Part shown: positions 8,537 to 17,770 of the stretch, piece after piece
Position numbering within the stretch: the first letter of the stretch is position 1
Layout: each line of letters starts with the position of its first letter
NCBI RefSeq assembly: GCF_965225875.1
Contig: NZ_CBDDBS010000002.1
Location: forward strand, 1,116,001-1,180,000
Reading direction: 5' to 3'
Length of the DNA stretch: 64,000 bases
Source of the DNA: Haliscomenobacter sp965225875
GTDB taxonomy: Bacteria > Bacteroidota > Bacteroidia > Chitinophagales > Saprospiraceae
Translations under genes and position numbers: made by a program
The notes under the pieces: generated by a model
Told to the model about the DNA's origin: nothing
Database searches by the model: none
What the model saw: the letters and a program-made list of their open reading frames with translations, nothing else

Positions 8537-11500
8537 ATGGAAGCTACTAATACCTCCCCCGAAAACAAGCAACAACTCAATTCGTGTATCCTACTGGGAG
8601 AAGGATCTTTGCCTGTATACTGCATGCAATTGCTCCAAGAACGAGGTTGTGTCATCAAGGCTATAGTTTCAACCGAAAAACAAATATTACAAGCTGCGGC
8701 TCAGCACCAAATTCCTTGTTTTGCTGCGCCAGGCTTGGTTCCAAATCTTGAAGTAGAATTTATCTTTAGCATCAACAATCCCTATATTCTCAAGCCTGAA
8801 TTCATCCAAAGGGCTACGCGAATGGCCATCAATTACCATGATTCTCCATTGCCAAAGTATGCCGGATTGTACGCTACCAATCAAGCGATTTTGCATGGAG
8901 AAACCTCACATGGCATCAGTTGGCACGAATTGACTACCACCATTGATGGAGGAGCTATTTTGGCCTCAAAAACTGTAGAAGTAGGACCTAATGATACCGC
9001 ATATGCACTCAACATCAAATGTTATGAAGCGGCCATGGAGGCATTCCGGGAGGCACTGCCCGGGTGGTTGAGCAATACGTTTGAGAAGCTACCCCAAGCT
9101 GATCAGGGAGGGTCTTATTATGGTCAAGCTGATCGCCCTTTTCATTTGGGCGTGATTAATTGGGCTGAATCCCCAACTACTGCACAGCAATTGATCCACG
9201 CTTGTGCGATGGAATCGCATTTGGAAAACCCCTTTTTGCTGGCTTCTTTTGTCAAAGACGAACAAGTTTATTACATCAAAGAAGCTTATACCGCACCAGC
9301 TACTTCCAGTACAATGCCAGGTTTGGTCCGGCAAATGGGAAACTATACCACTGTTGACCTTGATGGCGGATTTCTGGTTATCGAAAAAATTATTGCTGCT
9401 GACGGCCACGAACCTTCCGTTCAAGAGGTGCTGAAACGTGGCGAGCAACTGGTATTGCCCGCTACACCATGGTTTGAGACAGCCAATGGGATTTTTCAAA
9501 AAACAGCCAAATACGAGAATTTCTGGAAAAATGAACTGCAAAATGCAGAGCTAGCGGAATGGACCAACCATCAACTGGGCGCTAACTTGTCCGACTATGC
9601 GGGGCTTATTGAGGGCGGTGCTGAGTTGTTGCCCCATATTGTTACTTTCCTCCAGCGCATTACTGGAAAATTAAAAACGACTTTCGCCTACGTTCCTGCA
9701 GGAATACCTGCGGATCAACATTTGTTTTCAAAGTGGGTGCCGCTCACCACGGAGTTGGAGGCCAACGACAGCATCGAAAATGCCCTTGGCGGCATTGCCC
9801 AAAAAATCAAAAGAGTACAAAACGCAATTACTTATCGTTCAGATCTGATGTTGCGGTATCCAACTTTGGCCATTTTGTGTGGAAAGCAACCACAGATATA
9901 CATTGTGGAGGCGGGTGCAGATGTATCGTTTTTACCCGATTCTTCACTAGTTGTACAGTTGGCTCCCACTGGAGTTTCTGTAACAGGGCTGAGTGCGGGG
10001 GCCTTCCACGCCTTGGAATACTTCATCCAATCGGCAACAAAAAACAAGGGTGAAATATGGACAACATTGCCTTTGATGTCTGCTAAAAACGAGCAAGCCT
10101 GGCTCGAAGTACTCAATCAGCCAACTCATTCCCTGCCTCAAACTTCTTTGGATCCACTTTTCCGAATTTTTGAAGTGGCTGAAATGTACCCGCAGCATAC
10201 GGCCATAGTTGATCAAGGCCAAAAAATTTCTTACCAACAACTGAGCCGGGATGTAAAAACTACGGCAGCCTGGTTGAATACAAATGGCATTGGTGAAGGC
10301 CATGTTTTGATGGTCGAAGTAGCACGTACTTATGACTATTTCAAAACTTTTTTGGCGGGCCTTTTTGTCGGTGCTACCATTGTGCCGCTGGATTTTAAAT
10401 TGCCAGAAGAGCGGATCAAGCTGATCTGTGGCAGAGCCAATCCCAATGCCATCGTCTTCATTACTGAGCGCGACTTCCCGTTTGAAGATTTGAAGGTATT
10501 GCGTACTCAAAATATAAAAAATATTGAGCAGACCCCAGCGTTGAAACCATACCCTGATGCCGGTGCTTATATTCTGTTCACCAGTGGTTCTAGCGGCTTA
10601 CCCAAAGGAGTGGGTATCAATCGCAAGTCGCTGACAACTTTTGTAGATGCCGCTCTGGGGCTATACAACATGAGCGCTCAGGACAAGGTCATTCAATTCG
10701 CTCATCTGGCTTTTGATGCCTCTATCGAGGAAACATTTATGGCCTTGTGTTCTGGTGCAGCTTTGTACCTGCGTGAGGAGTCCTGGTTGTTGCCGGATCA
10801 GTTGGCGAAAGTAATTGTTGAGGAAGGCATCACCGTATTGGACTTACCAACCGCTTATTGGCGGCAATGGCTCATGAGCGATGCCTACCCTCTGGCCAAT
10901 GTTTCTCAATCATTGCGCCTGACGATTATTGGTGGAGAAGCCATGTACAAAGAAGATTGGGCTGCCTGGAGCCACTCCAATCCGGGGCATCGCTTGATCA
11001 ACAGCTACGGGCCAACGGAATGTACCGTAATTGCTTTGGCTGAGGAGATCAAAGCCTCAAAAAAACCTGCCGACCGAGTTGCCATTGGAAAACCATTGCC
11101 AGGATATTCGATTCGAATTGTTGATCAGTGGGGATCAACTCTCCCGCAAGGATTGGCGGGAATTTTACACATTATGGGAGATGCGGTGTCTTTTGGATAT
11201 GTGGGGGCAGACCCTACCGACAAAGCCCATGCCTCGTTTATGAATCACATTGATCACCAAGGACGTACCATTAGAAGCCATTCTACAGGTGACACTGTAG
11301 TAGCGGCAACTGATGGTACAGTCTATTACCTCGGTCGCTTTGACCGCCAGGTGAAAATTCGTGGGTTCCGGATTGGACTGGATGAAATCAGTAGTCAGAT
11401 CAAATGTATTGAAGGCGTATCCGACGCAGTAGTACAAGTTGTGCATGCTTCCAACGGGACGCCCAGCCTGGCTGCCTTCGTTTTGGCTGAAGACGCTGAA

Positions 11501-12877
11501 TGCAATTCAAGTACAATTCGGGAAAAACTGAGTACTCAAGTACCTGACTATATGGTGCCTGAAACCATCCTGATGATCGCCGAAATTCCACTGACCTCAA
11601 ATGGTAAAGTAGATGGCCGAAAATTGGAAAGTTTACTGGCGCAAACCAGAACAAACCGGGTGGAGGTGCTTCAATTGCCAGAGGGTCCGGTTGAATGCTA
11701 TTTGCATGAGCTTTGGTGCAAATTGTTCAAAATAGACAACATTAGTGTAGAAGATGATTTTTTTGAATTGGGTGGGCATTCGCTATTGGCGGTGCAACTC
11801 GTGGCCAACCTCAAAAAAGAATTCAACATTGAATTTCCCCTTGCTTCGCTGATCACTCACCCTACCATCCGAAAATTAGCAGAATTGGTGAACAGCAGAA
11901 CAGTAGAGCACTTGTGGAATGTGATGGTTCCAATTAGAACGAAGGGCAGTTTAGACCCCATTTTTTTGATTCATGGGGCTGGTTTGAATGTATTGATGTT
12001 TCAATCATTGGCGCGCTACCTCAATCCTGATCGCCCTATTTATGCCTTACAGGCCAGGAAAATTGGAACGAACCAGAGCTACAATTGTACCATCCCCGAC
12101 ATCGCTGCCGATTACCTACAGGAAATCAAAAAAATTCAACCCAATGGGCCTTATCATTTGTTGGGGTATTCTATTGGTGGTTTTATTGTTTTTGAAATGA
12201 CCAAGCAACTGGAAGCCAATCAGGAGAAGGTAGCTTTCGCAGGTTTGGTTGACTCGGCAGCCGCTTTTGCCCAGGCATCAAAAAAATGGTCTCAACGTAT
12301 GGTTGAAGCAGTGCTTACGCCTATTTCCAAGTTGACTTTTGCCGTAAGAGCTTTTTTAAAGGAAGAACGGCTTGAACGCCAGCGGTTCCTAATACAGAAA
12401 AAAAACAATCTACTGGTGAACCTTTATTCAACTTTGTCAAAATTTAAATTGGTAAAACTTCCTTCCGAGGAGACCAATAGCAATCAGGAAAGAGGATCTT
12501 ACACCGTGAGCGCATCCACCATCGCGATGACCAGAGCACTCGAGCAATACAAACTTGAACCCATTGAAACCCGAATTGACTTGTTTAAAGCCCAAAAAGC
12601 AAGTTTCTACATCCGCGATCGGAAGCATTACGGTTGGGATCCCTACCTTAAAAATGGAATAAATGCACATGTGGTTCCCGGGGATCACAATCACATTTTT
12701 GTGTCGCCCAACGACCAGGTCTTTGCTGAAGTATTGGAGGCCCGCCTGAATGAAATTTTGTGCGCAGAACTTCAAGTATCAAAGCATGAAAAGCATCACC
12801 CCCCGGTAGAAATCATTGACTACTGCTGCAATAACGCATTGCAGCCAGCCATTGCTGATTTATGGGCGCCGATTTGA
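8537..12877 (+). CDS. Single-module NRPS-like protein: formyltransferase - adenylation - carrier - thioesterase
   Basis: 1446 residues. Residues ~15-210 resemble methionyl-tRNA formyltransferase: N99, H101 in INYHDSPLPKYAG and D137 in TTIDGG fit the N-H-D catalytic set, and residues ~210-300 fit its C-terminal part. Residues ~310-520 look like a shortened, HHxxxDG-lacking condensation-type region. Residues ~535-1030 are an adenylation domain: A3 FTSGSSGLPKG, A4 FDASIEE, A5 SYGPTE, A7 STGD, A8 GRFDRQVKIRGFRI, A10 LTSNGKVDGRKL. The carrier protein site is S1082 in FFELGGHSLLA. A type I thioesterase follows (S1212 in GYSIGG, late GDHNHIF histidine). Known F-A-T initiation modules, such as linear gramicidin LgrA, formylate a carrier-bound amino acid. 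Here a thioesterase follows directly, so release of a formylated amino acid or short product is inferred. No MbtH-like or PPTase gene is nearby. Confidence 0.92.
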   Translation: MEATNTSPENKQQLNSCILLGEGSLPVYCMQLLQERGCVIKAIVSTEKQILQAAAQHQIPCFAAPGLVPNLEVEFIFSINNPYILKPEFIQRATRMAINYHDSPLPKYAGLYATNQAILHGETSHGISWHELTTTIDGGAILASKTVEVGPNDTAYALNIKCYEAAMEAFREALPGWLSNTFEKLPQADQGGSYYGQADRPFHLGVINWAESPTTAQQLIHACAMESHLENPFLLASFVKDEQVYYIKEAYTAPATSSTMPGLVRQMGNYTTVDLDGGFLVIEKIIAADGHEPSVQEVLKRGEQLVLPATPWFETANGIFQKTAKYENFWKNELQNAELAEWTNHQLGANLSDYAGLIEGGAELLPHIVTFLQRITGKLKTTFAYVPAGIPADQHLFSKWVPLTTELEANDSIENALGGIAQKIKRVQNAITYRSDLMLRYPTLAILCGKQPQIYIVEAGADVSFLPDSSLVVQLAPTGVSVTGLSAGAFHALEYFIQSATKNKGEIWTTLPLMSAKNEQAWLEVLNQPTHSLPQTSLDPLFRIFEVAEMYPQHTAIVDQGQKISYQQLSRDVKTTAAWLNTNGIGEGHVLMVEVARTYDYFKTFLAGLFVGATIVPLDFKLPEERIKLICGRANPNAIVFITERDFPFEDLKVLRTQNIKNIEQTPALKPYPDAGAYILFTSGSSGLPKGVGINRKSLTTFVDAALGLYNMSAQDKVIQFAHLAFDASIEETFMALCSGAALYLREESWLLPDQLAKVIVEEGITVLDLPTAYWRQWLMSDAYPLANVSQSLRLTIIGGEAMYKEDWAAWSHSNPGHRLINSYGPTECTVIALAEEIKASKKPADRVAIGKPLPGYSIRIVDQWGSTLPQGLAGILHIMGDAVSFGYVGADPTDKAHASFMNHIDHQGRTIRSHSTGDTVVAATDGTVYYLGRFDRQVKIRGFRIGLDEISSQIKCIEGVSDAVVQVVHASNGTPSLAAFVLAEDAECNSSTIREKLSTQVPDYMVPETILMIAEIPLTSNGKVDGRKLESLLAQTRTNRVEVLQLPEGPVECYLHELWCKLFKIDNISVEDDFFELGGHSLLAVQLVANLKKEFNIEFPLASLITHPTIRKLAELVNSRTVEHLWNVMVPIRTKGSLDPIFLIHGAGLNVLMFQSLARYLNPDRPIYALQARKIGTNQSYNCTIPDIAADYLQEIKKIQPNGPYHLLGYSIGGFIVFEMTKQLEANQEKVAFAGLVDSAAAFAQASKKWSQRMVEAVLTPISKLTFAVRAFLKEERLERQRFLIQKKNNLLVNLYSTLSKFKLVKLPSEETNSNQERGSYTVSASTIAMTRALEQYKLEPIETRIDLFKAQKASFYIRDRKHYGWDPYLKNGINAHVVPGDHNHIFVSPNDQVFAEVLEARLNEILCAELQVSKHEKHHPPVEIIDYCCNNALQPAIADLWAPI

Positions 12878-12902
12878 GAATAAACTTAAAATACTACCTT
12901 TA
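12873..12902 (+). promoter_or_regulatory. Probable -33/-7 promoter before the serine hydrolase gene
   Basis: TTTG at 12873-12876 is followed after 18 nt by TACCTTTA at 12895-12902, close to the Bacteroidota TTTG-N19-TAnnTTTG pattern. It overlaps the last codons of the NRPS gene and lies 42 nt before the ATG at 12945. Confidence 0.45.
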
Positions 12903-12944
12903 CATAGTGCGCACTAAGGATTCGTCCTATGTAACCAGGTAACC

Positions 12945-14357
12945 ATGAAACATTACATCTGTTTATTATCGGTACTGATTTTTTTGGGCAGCCCAGCCTC
13001 AGCCCAGCATCACCGCTGGATCGCCCCCTACGTCCCTCAAATCGATTCCCTGTTTACCACTTACCAACAAGGCAGCAACCCTGGCCTGGCCGTCGGCGTG
13101 TTAAAAGGAGGCCAGTTGATGTTTTCCAAAGGCTATGGCTTGGCCAACTTGGAACACGGACTACCTTTTACCCCCAACACCATATCCGACATCGGCTCCC
13201 TGGCCAAACAAATCACCTGTTTTGCGATCGTACTTTTGGCGCAACGCCAACAATTAAACCTGGATGACAACATCCAGAAATACCTACCCGAAGTGCCCGA
13301 TTTTGGCCAGCCCATCACCATTCGGCACTTGGTGCACCATACCAGCGGCCTGCGCGAAATTTATGGCATGCTGGAATTGGTAGGCTGGAGACAAGGCGAT
13401 GCAGTACGCCAGGAAGAGGCGCTCAATTTGGTGCAACACAGCCAGGAACTCAATTTCCCACCTGGCAGTCGGTACAGTTATTGCAATACGGCCTATATGT
13501 TACTGGCGGAAATCATCCAAAAAGCCAGCGGAAAAAAATTTGAAGACTGGATGCGGGAAGAAATTTTTCGCCCATTGGGTATGAACGATACCTACGTCAT
13601 GGACGTGCAGGGAGAGTTGTTTCCCCATACCGCCGATTCTTACATGATGAGTGATCAAAATGTATGGATCAAACTGTACGACAACAGTACCGTCGTTGGA
13701 GCAGGAGGTATCTACACTACCCTACCCGATCTGGCCCGTTGGTGCAACAATTACCGCGATGGCAAAGTAGGTGGCAGACAAGCGATTCAACAAATGTTCC
13801 AACGCGGGGTACTCAGCAATGGAGATAGCCTGAACTATGCCTTTGGACTGGAAACCCTGCCCTACCGTGGCTTGCGCCGCATCCAACACACCGGCGCGAG
13901 TGCAGGTTACCGCGCCGCTTTGTTGTATTTTCCTCAACAGGATTTAGCCATTTTTGTCAAAAGTAACTTTGCCAACTTCAATAGCCAGCTTACCTGTGAA
14001 CGCATCGCCGATATCCTTTTGGCCGAGAGTTTTACCGAGCCTGCACCCAGTTTGGCCCTGCTGAATCGTTCGGCATCCAAAGGTTTACCTAGCCCTCCTG
14101 GCCCATTGCAGGACTATGCCGGGCAGTATTATTGTCCGGAGCTAGCTACTACGTATACTTTTCAAATTGAAGGAGATAGCCTGGTTGGAGTGCATCGCTA
14201 CAATGGCAAATTTCCCATTCAACACGTGGATGAGGATCGCTTTAGTGGGCCGTCTTTTATGAGTACCCTGCGTTTTGAGCGGGATACCAATGGGACGATC
14301 CAGGGTTTGCGGGTTTCCAATGGTCGGGTACTCAATTTGTGGATGAAAAAACAATAA
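12945..14357 (+). CDS. Secreted serine hydrolase, beta-lactamase/class C (S12) fold
   Basis: 470 residues with signal peptide MKHYICLLSVLIFLGSPASA. The serine beta-lactamase/DD-peptidase motifs are in order: SLAK with S85 and K88, YCN with Y179 and N181, and HTG near residue 315. A C-terminal ~100-residue beta-rich extension (from about 370, LQDYAGQYYCPEL) resembles the lipocalin-like tail of many periplasmic S12 proteins. The family includes D-aminopeptidases, esterases and beta-lactamases, so the substrate cannot be fixed from sequence. The gene starts 67 nt after the NRPS gene in the same direction but has its own promoter candidate. Confidence 0.9.
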   Translation: MKHYICLLSVLIFLGSPASAQHHRWIAPYVPQIDSLFTTYQQGSNPGLAVGVLKGGQLMFSKGYGLANLEHGLPFTPNTISDIGSLAKQITCFAIVLLAQRQQLNLDDNIQKYLPEVPDFGQPITIRHLVHHTSGLREIYGMLELVGWRQGDAVRQEEALNLVQHSQELNFPPGSRYSYCNTAYMLLAEIIQKASGKKFEDWMREEIFRPLGMNDTYVMDVQGELFPHTADSYMMSDQNVWIKLYDNSTVVGAGGIYTTLPDLARWCNNYRDGKVGGRQAIQQMFQRGVLSNGDSLNYAFGLETLPYRGLRRIQHTGASAGYRAALLYFPQQDLAIFVKSNFANFNSQLTCERIADILLAESFTEPAPSLALLNRSASKGLPSPPGPLQDYAGQYYCPELATTYTFQIEGDSLVGVHRYNGKFPIQHVDEDRFSGPSFMSTLRFERDTNGTIQGLRVSNGRVLNLWMKKQ

Positions 14358-14373
14358 AAAATGATTTGCTTAT

Positions 14374-14410
14374 ATGGTATGCTGACAACTCAGCGTTACC
14401 ATAAAAAACG
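14374..14410. terminator. Hairpin after the serine hydrolase gene
   Basis: ATGGTATGCTGA (from 14374) pairs imperfectly with TCAGCGTTACCAT (to 14402) around a CAA/C loop, followed by AAAAAAC and a T-rich stretch. It lies between the stop at 14357 and the ATG at 14438. The stem contains a bulge, so function as a terminator is tentative. Confidence 0.4.
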
Positions 14411-14437
14411 TTATTTTTTAAACTAAACTCAACACAA

Positions 14438-15463
14438 ATGCCTTTAAAAGCGTACGGCGTATTGGTTGGCAAAATTGTCGGCAAACGCAAAGCTGTAAGC
14501 AGCAATCCACACTTCCAGATCAAAGTAGAAGGGGAAAACGGGGTGTTTTACCGCATCGCCGTAAATGTCAAATCAAAAGTAGCCCCTTCGGAAGTGAAAT
14601 ACTTTTTACAGGACAATTTCCAACACGAATTGGTCCAGAAGATCAAATTAGCCAATCTACAACCAGGCTTTCATAAATTGACCAAAGCGCCCAATGGTTT
14701 AGCGCTGGACTACATCCGTTACAACCTCTTCCGCCTGGAAGATTTGGTGCCCCTACCTTTTGAAGTAGATGGACCGAACAATGACCTAAACGATCACCTC
14801 GATTTTTTTGTCACCAAAGCCAAAGAGGATGACCAAGCCATCATCTATGCATTTGGCGAGCCCTGGGGGCCTGAAACAGCGAAGGACAAGGTATTTGGAT
14901 TTCTCCCCGGCCGAGGTATCCACGACATCCACATGAACCAGGGCAGTGAAGGTGACTTTGCGCCCACCAACGGGATTTGGCAGGACGGTGGGATGTTGAT
15001 CTATTTCCCTGCGACGGATAAGTGGTTGGCCTTTTTTACTGCATTCCAATCTCAATCCTTCCAAACCGACGACAATGGCTATGCCATCGTTGGTGGCACT
15101 GGGCCTGGCACGGGCACTCCGCCTCCCCCCAGCACTACCGCTGTAAGAATCGTTGCCGCAATGGTCAATCCAGCAGGGGATGATGCGGGTAAAGAGGCCG
15201 TGTACATCATCAATCTTTCGCCCAATGCCATTCCTTTAAAAGGCTGGTCAATCATTGACAAGTTGGGAAAAAAAGAGGTGCTGGCTGACAGCTTGGTGCT
15301 GGCTGCGCATAGTGTACTGACCATTCGTTTGTCTGGAAAAGGTGCCCAATTGGGCAACAGTGGTGGGACGATTACCCTGCAAGACCAGTTGAATCAAAAA
15401 ATGGATGGGGTGGCCTATACTCAGGAACAGGCCAAACAGCAGAATTATTTACTCAATTTTTAA
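14438..15463 (+). CDS. DUF2278 (YukJ-like) protein with C-terminal lamin-tail domain
   Basis: 341 residues. Residues 1-215 match the DUF2278/YukJ family: an N-terminal YGVLVGKIVGKR strand, LDYIRYN near residue 90, and the conserved FGEPWGPE and GIHDIHMNQG segments. After a Gly/Pro/Thr linker, residues ~230-335 form a lamin-tail (LTD) immunoglobulin-like domain (VRIVAAMVNPAGDDAGKEAV, then LKGWSIIDKLGKK). No signal peptide is visible. DUF2278 has no established biochemical role; LTD domains in bacteria usually occur in secreted or nuclease-linked proteins. The 3' end overlaps the convergent fdhD gene by 11 nt. Confidence 0.88.
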   Translation: MPLKAYGVLVGKIVGKRKAVSSNPHFQIKVEGENGVFYRIAVNVKSKVAPSEVKYFLQDNFQHELVQKIKLANLQPGFHKLTKAPNGLALDYIRYNLFRLEDLVPLPFEVDGPNNDLNDHLDFFVTKAKEDDQAIIYAFGEPWGPETAKDKVFGFLPGRGIHDIHMNQGSEGDFAPTNGIWQDGGMLIYFPATDKWLAFFTAFQSQSFQTDDNGYAIVGGTGPGTGTPPPPSTTAVRIVAAMVNPAGDDAGKEAVYIINLSPNAIPLKGWSIIDKLGKKEVLADSLVLAAHSVLTIRLSGKGAQLGNSGGTITLQDQLNQKMDGVAYTQEQAKQQNYLLNF

Positions 15464-16307
15464 GTTGGATACGCTCCCCTCCAGTGTATATGTTGAAGCC
15501 GCCATCGCGCAAAAAGCCGACTAAAGTCAGGTCGTGCGCTTCGGCTAATTCGACAGCTAAACTGGAGGGGGCACCTACTCCCGCCATGATCGGGATGCCC
15601 GCCATGATGGCTTTTTGCACCAGCTCAAAGCCAGCCCGACCGCTGACTAGCAATACATTATCGTTAAGCGGGAATTCTTTTTTTTGCAGCGCTGCTCCAA
15701 TTACCTTATCCAGCGCGTTGTGTCGACCCACATCTTCACGCAGGTACAACAAATCACCATTGCTGGAAAACAATCCAGCAGCGTGAATTCCTCCAGTCTG
15801 ATTGAATAGCGATTGTTGTGGTATTAATGCTTCAGGTAAACGCAACAAGGTTTCCGGATATATGATGGGTTGATGGGCGGGTAGTAAAAAAGCCGACTGA
15901 TTTTGGACCATCTCCAAACTGGCTTTGCCGCATATGCCACAACTGGAGCTGGTGTAAAAATGACGTTGCAATCGGGCTACGTCAAATTGTGCTGCGGGGT
16001 GGAGCTCTACCAAAATGCTGTTTTCTTGTGCCTCAGGACTGAGTTGTGCCCCTGGGTAACGCATTTGCAGGACATCCTTCCTACCTTGAATCAATCCTTC
16101 GGTGAATAAAAAACCGTACACCAAATCGAAATCTGCCCCGGGTGTTCGCATCGTTACAGCTAAACTCATTTGCTGGCGTTGGCCAAGGGGGCCATAGGCC
16201 AGCTTGATTTCAAGGGGTTCTTCGCTAGCCAAATGGTCATTTTGGGTGGCAAAAAAATTGTGACGATATTTAATGATTGTCCTTTCTCGCGTGGGTGTTT
16301 GGTACAT
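15453..16307 (-). CDS. fdhD: Formate dehydrogenase accessory sulfurtransferase FdhD
   Basis: 284 residues from the ATG at 16307, which is preceded by AAAAGGAAAAG. A longer frame reaches 16355 but would overlap the upstream gene. FdhD transfers sulfur from IscS to the molybdenum/bis-MGD cofactor of formate dehydrogenase. The paired-cysteine loop SSSCGICGKASLEM and the family segments DFDLVYGFLFTEGLI, REDVGRHNALDKVIGAAL and SGRAGFELVQKA are all present. It is the last gene of a minus-strand operon, 10 nt after the DUF4112 gene. No formate dehydrogenase or molybdopterin gene is in the window, so its client enzyme is elsewhere. Confidence 0.95.
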   Translation of the reverse strand: MYQTPTRERTIIKYRHNFFATQNDHLASEEPLEIKLAYGPLGQRQQMSLAVTMRTPGADFDLVYGFLFTEGLIQGRKDVLQMRYPGAQLSPEAQENSILVELHPAAQFDVARLQRHFYTSSSCGICGKASLEMVQNQSAFLLPAHQPIIYPETLLRLPEALIPQQSLFNQTGGIHAAGLFSSNGDLLYLREDVGRHNALDKVIGAALQKKEFPLNDNVLLVSGRAGFELVQKAIMAGIPIMAGVGAPSSLAVELAEAHDLTLVGFLRDGGFNIYTGGERIQLKN

Positions 16308-16317
16308 TCTTTTCCTT

Positions 16318-16758
16318 TTATGAAAAAATCCACCACAGCAGCTTACCAACCACATAAATGGACAAAAAAAGCATCAACAGCAAAGCTCCCAGGATCAAAA
16401 AGATGACCCACCAGGCGCTGCCACCGTGTTTGCCTTGTGCGTAGTGCTCTTTCATCAATTGTACATTGCGGTAGTTCGCTTTGTACCGAATGTCAAAAAG
16501 GTCACCCAGCAAAGGTACTGAACCTACTACCCCATCGAGCAGAATATTGCCCACCATTTTTACCCCCAGCATCCCGCTAGCCCCTTTGCGCACCAAAACG
16601 ACCACCAGAACGCCCGAAACCAAAAAGGTGAACAAATCACCAACATAAGGAACCAAGCCAATCACAGCATCCATTCCAAAACGAATGCGGGTGAAAGGAA
16701 TCCGAAAGCGGTTGTCCAAAAAATCGGCCAACCTATCCAAAAATTGTAAATCGTCCAT
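16318..16758 (-). CDS. DUF4112 small membrane protein
   Basis: 146 residues. The N-terminal half carries the DUF4112 signature: FRIPFTRIRFGMDAVIGLVP, then VGDLFTFLVSG, and a second GSVPLLGDLFDI with a following KANYRN. There are two or three hydrophobic segments in the middle and a strong C-terminal membrane helix (WWVIFLILGALLLMLFLSIY). The family has no assigned function. It is co-transcribed with the metallophosphoesterase upstream (11-nt gap) and fdhD downstream (10-nt gap). Confidence 0.88.
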   Translation of the reverse strand: MDDLQFLDRLADFLDNRFRIPFTRIRFGMDAVIGLVPYVGDLFTFLVSGVLVVVLVRKGASGMLGVKMVGNILLDGVVGSVPLLGDLFDIRYKANYRNVQLMKEHYAQGKHGGSAWWVIFLILGALLLMLFLSIYVVGKLLWWIFS

Positions 16759-16769
16759 AACTGTTGTGG

Positions 16770-17498
16770 CTAAAGGTAATGTACCGAGCTGATGGTTAAA
16801 TCCGGCTGAATGGAGATCTCCCGAAAAGCAATGCGGTAATGGTCCACTTTAAAATCTTCGGCATTGGAATCGATCTGAAAAAAACAAGAGGGGGTAAGGT
16901 GCACCAGGAGGTTTTTCCAACGCACGGTACGTTCCACATGGTAATGCCCACAAAATATGTCGATATTGCCCGGATAAGCACAAAGGATATTTTGCAGCGG
17001 CTCTAGGTCATCCAAAGGATGGTTGTTGTCCATAAAAGGAGTGCCCGCCAATAAAGGTGGATGATGGATAAACAAAATGATATCTCCTTGAAATTGTTGA
17101 AGTTGCTGTTGCAACCACTCCAATTGTGGTGTTTCCACTTTAGAGGTTGAGGTATCCATAAAGAGGATTGGTCGATCGCCCCAGTTGCGACTGAAGTACA
17201 AGCCATCTGTGTGGTAATCTGCTTGTCGCTGAAAAGCCTGGGTTAACAATTGAGCGTCATCGTGATTGCCCCCAATGACTTCATAAGGGATGTGCAGCTG
17301 ATCCACCCATTCTTTGACCCAGGTATAAATTGCCAGGTCTCCCTGGTCGTAGCACAGGTCTCCTGACAATACCAGATAATCCGGTCGGCGCTCTTGCACG
17401 GCGGCAATGATGCGTCGAAAATTTTCCCTTACATCTACAAAGTAAGTGTCTTCTCCTTCCTGTCCGATGTGCAGATCGGTAATTTGAATAACTCTCAT
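16770..17498 (-). CDS. Calcineurin-like metallophosphoesterase (cyclic-nucleotide phosphodiesterase CpdA/Icc-like)
   Basis: 242 residues from the ATG at 17498; a GTG at 17531 would add 11 poorly conserved residues. The five metallophosphoesterase blocks are present: D-x-H in ITDLHIG, GDLCYD, GGNHDD, a lone H in FIHHPPLL, and GHYHVE. Size and motif spacing fit the class III cyclic-nucleotide phosphodiesterase group (CpdA/Icc), which hydrolyses cAMP, but related enzymes act on other phosphodiesters, so the substrate is not proven. First gene of the three-gene minus-strand operon. Confidence 0.88.
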   Translation of the reverse strand: MRVIQITDLHIGQEGEDTYFVDVRENFRRIIAAVQERRPDYLVLSGDLCYDQGDLAIYTWVKEWVDQLHIPYEVIGGNHDDAQLLTQAFQRQADYHTDGLYFSRNWGDRPILFMDTSTSKVETPQLEWLQQQLQQFQGDIILFIHHPPLLAGTPFMDNNHPLDDLEPLQNILCAYPGNIDIFCGHYHVERTVRWKNLLVHLTPSCFFQIDSNAEDFKVDHYRIAFREISIQPDLTISSVHYL

Positions 17499-17557
17499 AG
17501 CCTGGGTTGTGCACCTGAGTTGGTCAGGCACTTGGTGTATCTACTACCACACTGCTG

Positions 17558-17737
17558 GACATTTTGCTCGGAGGACATCAATTGCCCCAGGCTTCAGCCT
17601 GGGGGCCTTGCACCTTCCTTGGATTTGGGCTTTAGCCCCACTTGAAAATTAAGGCCGTGGCTAAAGCCCAATCAGAGCGGGGAACCCAATCCACGCGCTA
17701 AAGCACGTGGCCATTGATGTCCTCCGAGCAAAATGTC
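17558..17737. repeat. 180-bp palindromic element with perfect 25-bp inverted ends
   Basis: GACATTTTGCTCGGAGGACA... at 17558-17582 is the exact reverse complement of 17713-17737. The interior contains nested palindromes: CCCCAGGCTTCAGCCTGGGG, GGGCTTTAGCCC, GTGGCTAAAGCCC and CGCGCTAAAGCACG. There is no ORF. It fits a MITE or a composite REP-type element sitting between two same-strand genes. Confidence 0.8.
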
Positions 17738-17770
17738 TAGTAGTCTGATCTACTCCGCAAAATAAAAATT

